The translations under genes and the position numbers were made by a program. A DNA stretch of 64,000 bases, taken from positions 34,414 to 98,413 of the forward strand of contig JAEEQH010000007.1 in the NCBI GenBank assembly GCA_016285245.1, written 5' to 3'. Source of the DNA: Prevotella sp. Lineage in GTDB: Bacteria > Bacteroidota > Bacteroidia > Bacteroidales > Bacteroidaceae. The notes under the pieces are model-generated. The model searched no databases. It was not told where the DNA came from and saw only the letters and a program-made list of their open reading frames with translations. How positions within the stretch are numbered: position 1 is the first letter of the stretch; every line of letters starts with the position of its first letter. Below are positions 25,248-32,771 of this stretch, in pieces.

Positions 25248-25979
25248 CGGGACTACGGGTTTTACGGGCTTTAGGGGACGGTCGTCGGGCATCTCGCCGT
25301 CGAGCCATTCGCGGAAGCTGTCGAGGGTGTAGCTGTCCTCTATGCGGACGTCGCCGAGCCGTGTACGGCAGAGCTCCGTCAGGTAGGCACCACTACCCAG
25401 GGCAGCGCCGATGTCGCGTGCCAGGGAACGGATATAGGTACCCTTGCCACAGACGACACGAATGCCCAGCAGCATCTTCTCGGCATCGAAGCTCGTCACC
25501 TCCAGCTCGTCGATGTGTACTGTCTTCGCTTTCAGCGCCACATCGTCGCCTTTGCGTGCCAGCTCGTAGGCACGGTCGCCATTGACCATTACCGCCGAGA
25601 AGAGGGGTGGCACTTGCTCGATGTCTCCAACGAACTCAGGGAGCACACGGTCTATCAGCTCGCGGGTGATGTGGGCGGTGGGGTAGGTGTTGTCCACCTC
25701 ATGTTCGCGGTCGAACGACGGCGTGGTGGCTCCAAGCTGCAGAGTGGCGGTATATTCCTTGTCGTGCAGCTGCAGACGCTCTATCTGCTTCGTTGCCTTA
25801 CCTGTACAGAGGATGAGCACCCCTGTGGCCAGAGGGTCTAGCGTGCCGGCATGGCCTGTCTTGACGCGTTTCACGTGCAGTTTCCGTGAGATGAGGTAAC
25901 GGACGTGTGCCAGCGCGCCGAACGACGTCATGCCGTAAGGCTTGTTGATGTAGATGAAAGCGCCTTCCTGAAAGTCCAC
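25224..25979 (-). CDS. truB: tRNA pseudouridine-55 synthase
   Basis: The catalytic Asp lies in TGHAGTLDPLATGVLILCTG, and the family blocks YINKPYGMTSF, KEYTATLQLGATT and VVCGKGTYIRSLARDIG are present. The 251-residue length without a full PUA domain is normal for Bacteroidetes. It makes the T-loop pseudouridine of tRNAs. I chose the GTG at 25979, giving MDFQEGAFIYINKP as in relatives; an in-frame TTG at 25988 lies inside the upstream octamer array. The gap to uppP is filled by that array. Confidence 0.95.
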   Translation of the reverse strand: MDFQEGAFIYINKPYGMTSFGALAHVRYLISRKLHVKRVKTGHAGTLDPLATGVLILCTGKATKQIERLQLHDKEYTATLQLGATTPSFDREHEVDNTYPTAHITRELIDRVLPEFVGDIEQVPPLFSAVMVNGDRAYELARKGDDVALKAKTVHIDELEVTSFDAEKMLLGIRVVCGKGTYIRSLARDIGAALGSGAYLTELCRTRLGDVRIEDSYTLDSFREWLDGEMPDDRPLKPVKPVVPKIRPKQQ

Positions 25980-25985
25980 AGTCTT

Positions 25986-26030
25986 CAATTATTCAAAGGA
26001 ACTACAATTTTTCAATTCTTCAACTCTTCA
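25986..26030. repeat. Octamer array between uppP and truB
   Basis: On the minus strand: TGAAGAGT TGAAGAAT TGAAAAAT, then TGTAGTTCCTT and TGAATAAT TGAAG. The first three bases are the uppP stop codon. The units are those of the array at 26886-26932. Confidence 0.75.
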
Positions 26031-26885
26031 GTCGACCATTGCCAATGAATGACCCGTCAGCAGCAGGGCGATGATGATGCCGCCGACGATGATGCGGTAA
26101 ATGCCGAAGGCCTTGAAGCCGTACTTCGTCAGGAATGCCACGAACCATTTCATGGCCAGCAGGGCCACGACGAAGGCTACGGCGCAGCCCAACAGCAGCA
26201 TTGTGATATTGTGGGTGGTGGCCCAGGCGGTGTCCTCCTTCACGAGGTCGAGCAAGTCGAGCAGCGTGGCGCCCGCCATTGTGGGCACGGCGAGGAAGAA
26301 CGAGAACTCAGCAGCACGCTTGCGCGTCAGTCCCTGCGTCATGCCGCCGACGATGGTAGCCATTGAGCGCGAAACACCCGGGATGACGGAGATACACTGG
26401 TATAGGCCGATGTTGAAGGCCCGTTTCTCGTTGAGCTTGTTAGCGTCGCTACCTTTGTTGAACAGCTTGTCGCAGAAGAGCATGAAGATACCACCCACGA
26501 CGAGCATGATAGCCACGACGAGGACGCTGTCGAGGAGCCAATCGAGCAGTCCCGACTTCTTAGCCAGCAGACCGATGACGACTGCCGGCAGCACACCCAC
26601 GATGAGCAGCCAGTAGAAGTAGTACTTGTGTTTCATCCGCTGGAACAGCGAACTGCCCTCGGGAGCCGGCGTATGGTCGAACTGGAAGAAACGCTTCCAG
26701 TAGAGGCACACCACCGAGAGGATGGCACCAAACTGTATGATGAACGTGAAGGCATGAACGAAGGGGTCGCCCTGTTCTATGCCCAGCAGGTTCTGTGTGA
26801 TAATCATGTGGCCGGTCGACGAGACGGGCAGGAACTCCGTCAGTCCCTCGACAATGGCTATGATAACGGTCTCAATCCAAGTCAT
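26028..26885 (-). CDS. uppP: Undecaprenyl-diphosphatase UppP/BacA
   Basis: A 285-residue integral membrane protein with the BacA signatures EGLTEFLPVSSTGHMI near the N-terminus and PGVSRSMATIVGGM in the middle; the Glu-rich first motif and the Ser/Arg of the second form the active site. It dephosphorylates C55-PP so the lipid carrier can be reused for peptidoglycan and O-antigen synthesis, and it confers low-level bacitracin resistance when abundant. It is third in the ftsX operon. Confidence 0.97.
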   Translation of the reverse strand: MTWIETVIIAIVEGLTEFLPVSSTGHMIITQNLLGIEQGDPFVHAFTFIIQFGAILSVVCLYWKRFFQFDHTPAPEGSSLFQRMKHKYYFYWLLIVGVLPAVVIGLLAKKSGLLDWLLDSVLVVAIMLVVGGIFMLFCDKLFNKGSDANKLNEKRAFNIGLYQCISVIPGVSRSMATIVGGMTQGLTRKRAAEFSFFLAVPTMAGATLLDLLDLVKEDTAWATTHNITMLLLGCAVAFVVALLAMKWFVAFLTKYGFKAFGIYRIIVGGIIIALLLTGHSLAMVD

Positions 26886-26932
26886 GTTTCAATTCTTCAA
26901 TTCTTAAAGAACTTCAATTTTTCAATTCTTCA
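26886..26932. repeat. Octamer array between the DUF3098 gene and uppP
   Basis: On the minus strand: TGAAGAAT TGAAAAAT TGAAGTTC TTTAAGAAT TGAAGAAT TGAAAC, then the uppP ATG. It begins with the stop codon of the DUF3098 gene. Confidence 0.8.
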
Positions 26933-27157
26933 ATTGTCCTTCGGACGGTGTACCACGGCGTAAATCATCGAAACGAAGCCCAGCAGGCACACGATGGGTG
27001 CTACCTTGATGCGGCGGGCGCTGAAAATGTCCGGGTTGTATGCCTCAGCAGACGAGCCGGCGCCGCTCATCAGTATAAAGCCGATGATGACCACAGCCAT
27101 TCCCACAGCCAGCAGGATGTAGTTCATCCTTCCAAAAGCGAAATCTCTCTTTTCCAT
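26930..27157 (-). CDS. DUF3098 small membrane protein
   Basis: The 75-residue protein has two membrane helices (NYILLAVGMAVVIIGFILMSG and VAPIVCLLGFVSMIYAVV) joined by the short loop EAYNPDIFSARRIK. This is the DUF3098 pattern, almost always found between ftsX and uppP in Bacteroidetes. Its context suggests a role in the envelope or division, but none has been shown to my knowledge. Confidence 0.9.
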   Translation of the reverse strand: MEKRDFAFGRMNYILLAVGMAVVIIGFILMSGAGSSAEAYNPDIFSARRIKVAPIVCLLGFVSMIYAVVHRPKDN

Positions 27158-27161
27158 ATTT

Positions 27162-27208
27162 TTTTAATGCTTAATTCTTAATGCTTAATGCTTAATTCTT
27201 CAATTCTA
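27162..27208. repeat. TAAGCAT-type heptamer array between ftsX and the DUF3098 gene
   Basis: On the minus strand: TAGAATT GAAGAAT TAAGCAT TAAGCAT TAAGAAT TAAGCAT TAAAAAA, then AT before the DUF3098 ATG. It begins with the ftsX stop codon and uses the same heptamer as 34434-34475. Confidence 0.85.
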
Positions 27209-28084
27209 AATCTTATACAGCTCTCCTGCCGTCATGCGAAGGAAGCGGTTCACGGAGATGTAGGCACAGAGCACCGTGATGATGATGCCGAACAGGAAGA
27301 CGGCCACACCCGTCACCACCAGCATCTGCCACGTGATGATGGTGTCGATGTTGGGCTCGTACTGCATCAGCGCATAGTAGGCGCCACCGAGTACACAGCA
27401 GGCCAGCAGGGCGGCCAGCAGACCTACGATGAGCGCATCGCGCATGAACGGTCGGCGGATGAATCCCCACGAGGCTCCCACCAGCTTCATGGTGTGGATG
27501 AGGAAGCGCCGTGAGTAGACGCCCAAGCGTACGGTGTTGCTGATTAGCGAGTAGCTGATGAACGTCAGCAGGACGGCCAGGACGAGCAACACGAGGTTCA
27601 CCTTCTGGAGGTTCTTGTTCACCATGTTCATCAGGTCTTCCTGGTAGGCGACGTCCGTCACCTTTGCGTTCTGCTTCAGCTCCTTGGCAATCCATAGCAG
27701 GGAGTCGCGGCAGGCATAGTCGGAGTGCAGCTGCAGCTCCAGCGTTGCCGAGAACGGGTTCGTTCCCAGGAACTCCGTCGGATCGCTGCCCATTGCCGCC
27801 GTCTGCTCCTTCAGCGCCTGTTCCTTGCTGATGTAGTCGATGTTGCGGGCATAGGGACGATGGTACAGGTCACGGCATAGACGGTGGGCATCGTTCACAC
27901 TCACGGTGTCGCCAAGCATAACGGTTACCGTCAGGTTCTCCTTGACGTAATTGGAAAGATGACGGGCGGTAAGTACCGACAATACCACCAACCCTAACAG
28001 TATCAGTACCATAGTCGTGCTGATACATAGCGTAACGACCTGCATACCATGACGGCGCCGGGACGTTTTTCTTTTATTACTCAT
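27206..28084 (-). CDS. ftsX: Cell-division ABC transporter permease FtsX
   Basis: The 292-residue protein has an N-terminal cytoplasmic tail rich in Lys/Arg, one helix (TLCISTTMVLILLGLVVLSVL), an extracytoplasmic loop of about 120 residues, and three further helices from about residue 165. This is the FtsX fold (four helices, FtsX/MacB C-terminal domain). With FtsE it controls periplasmic peptidoglycan hydrolases at the septum. FtsE is not in this window. It is the first gene of the leftward operon; a -7 box and a 14-bp palindrome lie just upstream. Confidence 0.92.
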   Translation of the reverse strand: MSNKRKTSRRRHGMQVVTLCISTTMVLILLGLVVLSVLTARHLSNYVKENLTVTVMLGDTVSVNDAHRLCRDLYHRPYARNIDYISKEQALKEQTAAMGSDPTEFLGTNPFSATLELQLHSDYACRDSLLWIAKELKQNAKVTDVAYQEDLMNMVNKNLQKVNLVLLVLAVLLTFISYSLISNTVRLGVYSRRFLIHTMKLVGASWGFIRRPFMRDALIVGLLAALLACCVLGGAYYALMQYEPNIDTIITWQMLVVTGVAVFLFGIIITVLCAYISVNRFLRMTAGELYKI

Positions 28085-28088
28085 TTAC

Positions 28089-28124
28089 TTTACGTACGTA
28101 AAAATTGAATTCGACTGCAAAGAT
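28089..28124 (-). promoter_or_regulatory. ftsX -7 box and adjacent palindrome
   Basis: The minus strand reads TATCTTTG (28124-28117), a TAnnTTTG match. Between it and the start lies the perfect palindrome TTTACGTACGTAAA (28089-28102), which would sit in the mRNA leader or act as an operator. Confidence 0.5.
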
Positions 28125-28223
28125 ACAATAAAAAAGTGAATAATGAGTAGTGAACCATGAAAAAAATGCAAACTCCATGGAAAAAATCGTAAATCGAAAA
28201 TAGCTAAATTGTAAATTTTTCAC

Positions 28224-28231
28224 TACCTTTG
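28224..28231 (+). promoter_or_regulatory. -7 box of the radical SAM gene, nearly leaderless
   Basis: TACCTTTG lies eight bases before the ATG at 28240. No good TTTG at the -33 position is seen. Confidence 0.5.
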
Positions 28232-28239
28232 CCGCCATT

Positions 28240-29004
28240 ATGAGTACAGTTATCTATCCTTCGCCCATTTTCGGCCCTGTTCATAGCCGTCGTTTGGGGC
28301 TCTCGTTGGGCATCAATCTCCTGCCGCCCGACGGTAAAGTTTGTTCCTTCGATTGTATCTATTGTGAGTGTGGCTTTAACAAGGACCATCGTCCCCAGTT
28401 GCCTATGCCCAAACGCCAGGAGGTGAGCGAGGCTCTGGAGCTGACATTACAGAAGATGACGGCCGAGGGTCGGCTACCCGATGTGCTGACGTTTGCCGGT
28501 AACGGCGAGCCGACGTGTCATCCACAGTTCCCCGAGATTGTCGACGACGTCATTGCCTTGCGCAACCACTACTGTCCTCAGGCGAAGGTCAGCGTGCTGA
28601 GCAACGCCACGATGATCCAGCGCCAGGGGGTGCACGACGCCCTGATGCGTGTGGACAATAACATCCAGAAACTCGACACCATTTCCCCCGACTTTATTAA
28701 TAAGGTAGATCGGCCCTGCGGCGCGTATGATGTTGAAACGATTATAGACCGCCTGAAGGCCTTCCGCGGCCATGTCATCATCCAGACCATGTTCCTCAAA
28801 GGCCCCGACATCGACAATACGACTGAAGCCTATGTCGCCCCCTGGCTACACGCAGTCAAGGATATTGCGCCCCAGCAGGTGATGATCTATACCATCGACC
28901 GCGAGACACCCGACCAGTCGCTCCGCAAGGCTACCCACCAGGAACTCGATGCCATCCGCGACCGTGTCATTGCCGCAGGTATTCCCTGTACCGCTTCCTA
29001 CTGA
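28240..29004 (+). CDS. Radical SAM enzyme, TYW1/MoaA-like fold, substrate unknown
   Basis: The 254-residue protein has the 4Fe-4S cluster motif C-x3-C-x2-C as Cys35, Cys39, Cys42 (CSFDCIYC). The SAM-binding GNGEPT follows, with VLSNATM and a QTMFLKG strand later. The N-terminal IFGPVHSRRLGLSLGINLLP is typical of a group of short radical SAM proteins related to the wybutosine family (COG0731). It has no SPASM extension, so it probably acts on a small molecule or RNA. The start is unambiguous because the -7 box ends eight bases upstream. Confidence 0.85.
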   Translation: MSTVIYPSPIFGPVHSRRLGLSLGINLLPPDGKVCSFDCIYCECGFNKDHRPQLPMPKRQEVSEALELTLQKMTAEGRLPDVLTFAGNGEPTCHPQFPEIVDDVIALRNHYCPQAKVSVLSNATMIQRQGVHDALMRVDNNIQKLDTISPDFINKVDRPCGAYDVETIIDRLKAFRGHVIIQTMFLKGPDIDNTTEAYVAPWLHAVKDIAPQQVMIYTIDRETPDQSLRKATHQELDAIRDRVIAAGIPCTASY

Positions 29005-29081
29005 AAACACTTCTTGTAAAACTCAGAAGTCTGGTTGTTGTTCTGATAAACGTTCAGTTCTACCATAGTTGTAATTTTCAT
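28998..29081 (-). pseudogene. 27-codon remnant resembling the start of an HU-like DNA-binding protein
   Basis: A short minus-strand frame reads MKITTMVELNVYQNNNQT... and stops after 27 codons, overlapping the end of the radical SAM gene by seven bases. The VELNVYQN string resembles the N-terminus of Bacteroidetes HU-related proteins as I recall them, and the remainder of the fold is missing. A very good promoter (29156-29187) points at it across a 75-base leader. It may be a truncated gene whose promoter survives, or a genuine micro-ORF. Confidence 0.35.
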
Positions 29082-29155
29082 GGTGTTAGATACTCTGCGA
29101 CTGATTACTCCGGCCAGCCGCTACCGCTTGTTATCCTGAGCTCTTGAATACGTTA

Positions 29156-29187
29156 CAAAGGTACAAAAATTTCCTGAGACTGCCAAA
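29156..29187 (-). promoter_or_regulatory. Leftward consensus promoter
   Basis: The minus strand reads TTTG (29187-29184), a 20-base spacer, then TACCTTTG (29163-29156), a complete consensus. It would transcribe toward 29081 and the 3' end of the radical SAM gene. Confidence 0.7.
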
Positions 29188-29212
29188 CTTTTTCGCAACT
29201 ATTTTTTAAGAA

Positions 29213-29466
29213 TTTACACACGGGGTCGGTTCCGCTGTGCAACAAGAAAAAAGTGCACAACGGGGTCGGTTCCGCTGTGCACTCAAGAAAAACTACACAA
29301 AAAGAACCGTCCCATTTGTGTACTTTTCCCCGTCTGAATAAGTGGCGGTTATTTCAAAATAAGTGGCGGGTATTTGGAAATAAGTGGCACCTGTTCAAGT
29401 GCACAACGGGGTCGGTTCTTGCGTCCCTGCGGTAGCAAGCGACCAGAGGTCGAGCGCCGCTGTGCA
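29213..29466. repeat. GTGCAC...CCGCTGTGCAC palindromic repeats, three copies, one interrupted
   Basis: Copy 2 (29253-29282) is GTGCACAACGG, loop GGTCGGTT, CCGCTGTGCAC, with arms matching at 10 of 11. Copy 1 (29213-29242) is degenerate on its left arm. Copy 3 (29399-29466) is split after GGTCGGTT by a 38-base segment that itself has hairpins (CTTGC..GCAAG and CGACC-AGA-GGTCG). The 21-bp array lies between copies 2 and 3. Confidence 0.85.
29337..29399. repeat. 21-bp AATAAGTGGC array, three units
   Basis: AATAAGTGGC starts at 29337, 29358 and 29379, exactly 21 bases apart, followed by GGTTATTTCAA, GGGTATTTGGA and ACCTGTTCAAG. The unit is the same family as 18858-18899. Confidence 0.9.
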
Positions 29467-29647
29467 CGAAGTCCACTAACCCGGGAAAGAGACAACAAAA
29501 GCAGGAAAGCAGACAACCCAATCAGAGAGATAAGTCAACAAAATCAGTATAATAAACAGTAATTAACAAAACGCTGTTGCAGTATTGACTTCGTCGAGAC
29601 TGCCGGCGCTCGGCATAGCCCAAGCGAGCTTTGGCTCTGCACTCGCT

Positions 29648-29811
29648 GTTGCAGTGTTGCAGTTGCTGCAGTTCTCGAGAGGCCCTTACCTTCCCTGAAA
29701 ATACCTCTATATTTATATATATAAATATATATATAAATATAGGTATAATTTTGGGCTTTCGTATGACTTGTTTGGGAACTGCAGCACTGCAGCAACTGCA
29801 GCAAGTGCAAC
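29648..29811. repeat. Long inverted repeat with an AT-alternating centre
   Basis: GTTGCAGTGTTGCAGTTGC (from 29648, arm to 29674) is the reverse complement, allowing one extra unit, of the GCAGCAACTGCAGC-rich arm at 29776-29811. The centre 29703-29744 is a near-perfect palindrome of ATATATAAA type flanked by ACCTC and AGGT. The arms are themselves imperfect 8-9 base direct repeats. Confidence 0.85.
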
Positions 29812-29829
29812 ATTTTGCCGTGAATTTAT

Positions 29830-29860
29830 TTTGTTCTGCTCTCAACTTTTCGTACCTTTG
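29830..29860 (+). promoter_or_regulatory. Promoter of the Nudix gene
   Basis: TTTG (29830-29833), a 19-base spacer and TACCTTTG (29853-29860), with the ATG 53 bases downstream. Confidence 0.75.
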
Positions 29861-29913
29861 CGCCTCGAAAGCGTATTCAGCCATTTTAAGCAACATCATT
29901 GAATCGACGAGAT

Positions 29914-30411
29914 ATGGATAACCAGCAAGAAAAGTTCCCGATAGTGGACGAAGAGGGCAGGGTGGTAGGCGAAGCGACGCGCGGCGAGTGTCATAACGGT
30001 TCGAAACTGTTGCACCCGGTGGTGCACCTGCACGTGTTCAACCCGCAGGGCGACATCTACCTGCAGAAACGGCCGGAGTGGAAGGACATTCAGCCTGGAC
30101 GGTGGGATACGGCCGTCGGCGGACACATAGACTATGGCGAGACGCCCGAGGAGGCCCTGCGGCGCGAGGTCCGCGAGGAGCTGGGCATCACCGACTTCCG
30201 CCCGGAGTTCGTTGACAAGTACGTCTTCGAGAGCCAGCGCGAACGCGAGCTGGTGTACGTCCACCGCGCGGTCTATGAGGGCGAGATCCGCCCGTCGGCA
30301 GAGGAGCTGGACGGCGGCCGCTTCTGGAGCGCCGAGGAGGTTCGCGAAGCCATGGGAAAAGGCATCCTGACACCCAACTTCGAGAGCGAGTACCAGCGCT
30401 TCTTCGGTTAG
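29914..30411 (+). CDS. Nudix hydrolase
   Basis: The 165-residue protein contains a complete Nudix box, GHIDYGETPEEALRREVREELGI (G-x5-E-x7-R-E-x2-E-E-x-G), after LLHPVVHLHVFNPQGDIYLQKRP. The sequence resembles the isopentenyl-diphosphate-isomerase-like YfcD group, whose activity on nucleoside diphosphate derivatives is poorly known. A TTG at 29899 is in frame, but the ATG at 29914 is the better start. It stands alone behind its own consensus promoter. Confidence 0.88.
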   Translation: MDNQQEKFPIVDEEGRVVGEATRGECHNGSKLLHPVVHLHVFNPQGDIYLQKRPEWKDIQPGRWDTAVGGHIDYGETPEEALRREVREELGITDFRPEFVDKYVFESQRERELVYVHRAVYEGEIRPSAEELDGGRFWSAEEVREAMGKGILTPNFESEYQRFFG

Positions 30412-30478
30412 AATGTTAAACAACCTTAATTTGTGCAAGAAAGTTGGGCAAAAGGTGACCGATTTCCCGTTTTTTTTG

Positions 30479-30486
30479 TATCTTTG
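30479..30486 (+). promoter_or_regulatory. -7 box of the LruC-type lipoprotein operon
   Basis: TATCTTTG followed by CACA lies 37 bases before the ATG at 30524; no clear -33 element. Confidence 0.5.
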
Positions 30487-30523
30487 CACATTATAATATG
30501 GTATTAATTAAAGAGCAATAAAC

Positions 30524-31999
30524 ATGAAGAACTATCTATTTCCTTTAGCATTGGCTTTGGGCTTTACCATGATGTTTACGGCCTGCTCCAACGACATGGA
30601 AGGACTGTCGTACGAAGAAGTCCAGAAGAAGAATTTTGCTACGAACTTTGTGGCTAAGTATGGTGAGATTGCACCCAACCAGACGTGGGACTTCACCACG
30701 GGCGACCGCCAGTTGTCTACGCGTGGTTTCACGACCATCAACACGGTGCTCCTGGAGAACGGTATCGACTTCGGCGACGTGTCGCAGATCAAGACGACCC
30801 TCAAGAATGCCAGCTGGCTGCACAGAGAGATCCAGATTCCCGGTGGCGTGACCAAGAACGGCGCTCTGCTCGACGCGATGGTCAAGGCCCTGCCCGAGGG
30901 AAAGGCTAAGACAGGACAGCCTGCTGTGCTGGTGGCTCCGTCGAACGGCTTCTACATCTTCCCATTCTTCAGCGGCGGCTGTCTGACCTACGACCTGAAG
31001 GTGAAGGTGGGCGACCAGGACCCGATTACGGTGTTCACGAAGGACTGGATCAACTTCCAGACCGTCAACGGCATGGAGAAGGATAACGTCTACGCCCAGG
31101 GTGGTACCATCAACATGCGTGGCATCTATATCGAGGCTCCCGTCGGCACGCGCGTCGAGATCTACATCGACAACATTGCCTGCCACACACAGGCTGCCGG
31201 CACCAACGCCTACAACAAGGCCCTCCCTGCACCGGCTGACGTCGCCGGCACTACCAACGGCCGCGCCATCTATGTCGACGTCGACGAGGGTGTGATGCCC
31301 GAGCTTGACGGCATTGAGCTCAAGGAGAACGCCGTCGTGAAGTACATCGGCATCGAGGACATCGCTAATGGCAAACCGCTCGGCTTCAGCGGCGACAACG
31401 ACTTCAACGATGTCGTGCTGGCCGTCGTGGGCAATCCCGACGTGCCCCAGGAGAAGATCATCACCGAGAACGAGTACGAGGTGAAGACCGCTCGTCCCAA
31501 GCGCTACATGATTGAGGACCTGGGTGCTACCGACGACTTCGACTTCAACGATGTCGTGGTGGACGTCGAGGAGTACACCATCGAGAGGCACAAGGTGACA
31601 CGCGAGAACGGCGTCATCAAGTCCGACGTAATCATCAGCACCGAGAAAGGCACCAGCAAGGCCCTGATCCGCGCCATGGGCGGCACCATCGACTTCGAGC
31701 TGACCATTGGCGACACGAAGTGGGTGAAGAGCGAGAACGGCTTCAACGTGAAGACGATGTACAACACCCAGGGCAAGATAGACTACGACAAGGTGCTCGC
31801 CGAGTTTGACGTCGAAGGCTGGGAATACGACCTCAACAACGTGTCGATTGCCGTCAACGGCAAGGACGGACAGCTGTTCACCATCAAGTTCCCGAAAGCT
31901 GGCGAGGCCCCGATGATCATCGCCGTCGACCCCTCGCAGAAGTGGATGGGTGAGCGCATCAGCGTGCCCAAGACCTGGTTCTATACCGTAGACGAATAA
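30524..31999 (+). CDS. LruC-domain (DUF4842-like) lipoprotein
   Basis: The 491-residue precursor has a lipoprotein signal with lipobox MFTACSN. Two acidic repeats, SGDNDFNDVVLAVVG (about residue 288) and ATDDFDFNDVVVDVEE (about residue 335), match the D-x-D-F-N-D-V-V motif of LruC/DUF4842 domains, which probably bind calcium. The N-terminal FVAKYGEIAPNQTWDFTTG is typical of these surface lipoproteins in Bacteroidales. It is followed six bases later by a secreted SGNH hydrolase, so the two are likely co-expressed at the cell surface. Ligand unknown. Confidence 0.8.
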   Translation: MKNYLFPLALALGFTMMFTACSNDMEGLSYEEVQKKNFATNFVAKYGEIAPNQTWDFTTGDRQLSTRGFTTINTVLLENGIDFGDVSQIKTTLKNASWLHREIQIPGGVTKNGALLDAMVKALPEGKAKTGQPAVLVAPSNGFYIFPFFSGGCLTYDLKVKVGDQDPITVFTKDWINFQTVNGMEKDNVYAQGGTINMRGIYIEAPVGTRVEIYIDNIACHTQAAGTNAYNKALPAPADVAGTTNGRAIYVDVDEGVMPELDGIELKENAVVKYIGIEDIANGKPLGFSGDNDFNDVVLAVVGNPDVPQEKIITENEYEVKTARPKRYMIEDLGATDDFDFNDVVVDVEEYTIERHKVTRENGVIKSDVIISTEKGTSKALIRAMGGTIDFELTIGDTKWVKSENGFNVKTMYNTQGKIDYDKVLAEFDVEGWEYDLNNVSIAVNGKDGQLFTIKFPKAGEAPMIIAVDPSQKWMGERISVPKTWFYTVDE

Positions 32000-32005
32000 A
32001 TCAGC

Positions 32006-32689
32006 ATGATGAACAGAAGAAACCTGATGCTCTGCCTGCTCCTGGCTGTCAGCGTGATGACGGCCTGGAGCCAGGCGAAGAGCGTTTCCGTGCTGGGCGA
32101 CTCGTACTCAACGTTCGAGGGCTTTGTGGAGCCTGAGACGAACGAGATGTGGTACTACGCACAGGGCGAGCGTGGACGGACCGACGTGATGGACGTCCGG
32201 CAGACATGGTGGCACCAGCTCATCAGCCGTCGTGGCTGGAAGCTGTGCCAGAACAACTCGTACAGCGGCTCAACCATCAGCTACTCGGGATACAGCGGCA
32301 ACGACTACTCCCAGCGCTCGTTCCTGACGAGGATGAAGGACCTGGGCTGTCCCGACGTGATCTTCATATTCGGTGCCACGAACGACAGCTGGGCTGGTGC
32401 GCCCATCGGCGAGTACCAGTACGAGAACCTGTCGAAGGCGAACTTCTGGAACTTCCGCCCGGCGATGGCCCGGATGCTGGAGTGGATGACGGCCCGCTAC
32501 GTGGGTGCGGAGATCTACTTCCTGCTGAACGACGGGCTGAAGGCGGAGATCAACGAGAGCGTGCGCACCATCTGCCAGCACTATGGCGTCACCTGCATCG
32601 AACTCCACGACATCGACAAGATGTCAGGCCACCCCTCGGTGAAGGGCATGACGCAGATTGCCGACCAGGTGAACAGCCAGCTGAAGTAA
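32006..32689 (+). CDS. Secreted SGNH/GDSL-type esterase
   Basis: A 227-residue protein with a signal peptide (MLCLLLAVSVMTAWSQ). The SGNH blocks are in order: block I GDSYSTFEG with the nucleophile Ser, block II with NNSYSGS, block III FGATNDSW with the oxyanion Asn, and block V DIDKMSGHPSVKGM with the catalytic His. The family removes acyl or acetyl groups from polysaccharides or lipids. It follows the LruC lipoprotein by six bases. A duplicate ATG (32009) could equally be the start. Confidence 0.85.
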   Translation: MMNRRNLMLCLLLAVSVMTAWSQAKSVSVLGDSYSTFEGFVEPETNEMWYYAQGERGRTDVMDVRQTWWHQLISRRGWKLCQNNSYSGSTISYSGYSGNDYSQRSFLTRMKDLGCPDVIFIFGATNDSWAGAPIGEYQYENLSKANFWNFRPAMARMLEWMTARYVGAEIYFLLNDGLKAEINESVRTICQHYGVTCIELHDIDKMSGHPSVKGMTQIADQVNSQLK

Positions 32690-32719
32690 TACAACTTTTG
32701 TATGTATTAAACGACAACG

Positions 32720-32761
32720 AATTAACTTCGTAGTCGAAATAATTAACTTCGTGGTCGAAAA
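32720..32761. repeat. 21-bp duplication with TTCG...CGAA dyad
   Basis: AATTAACTTCGTAGTCGAAAT (32720-32740, read with G at the central A in the second copy 32741-32761) is repeated in tandem. Each unit holds a short dyad TTCG/CGAA. It lies between convergent genes. Confidence 0.8.
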
Positions 32762-32771
32762 AACTTGAATC

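Noticed and set aside
29253..29435. 60-codon frame with NKWRLFQ-type repeats
   Set aside because: It is the 21-bp array and palindromes read in one frame, without promoter or conserved domain.
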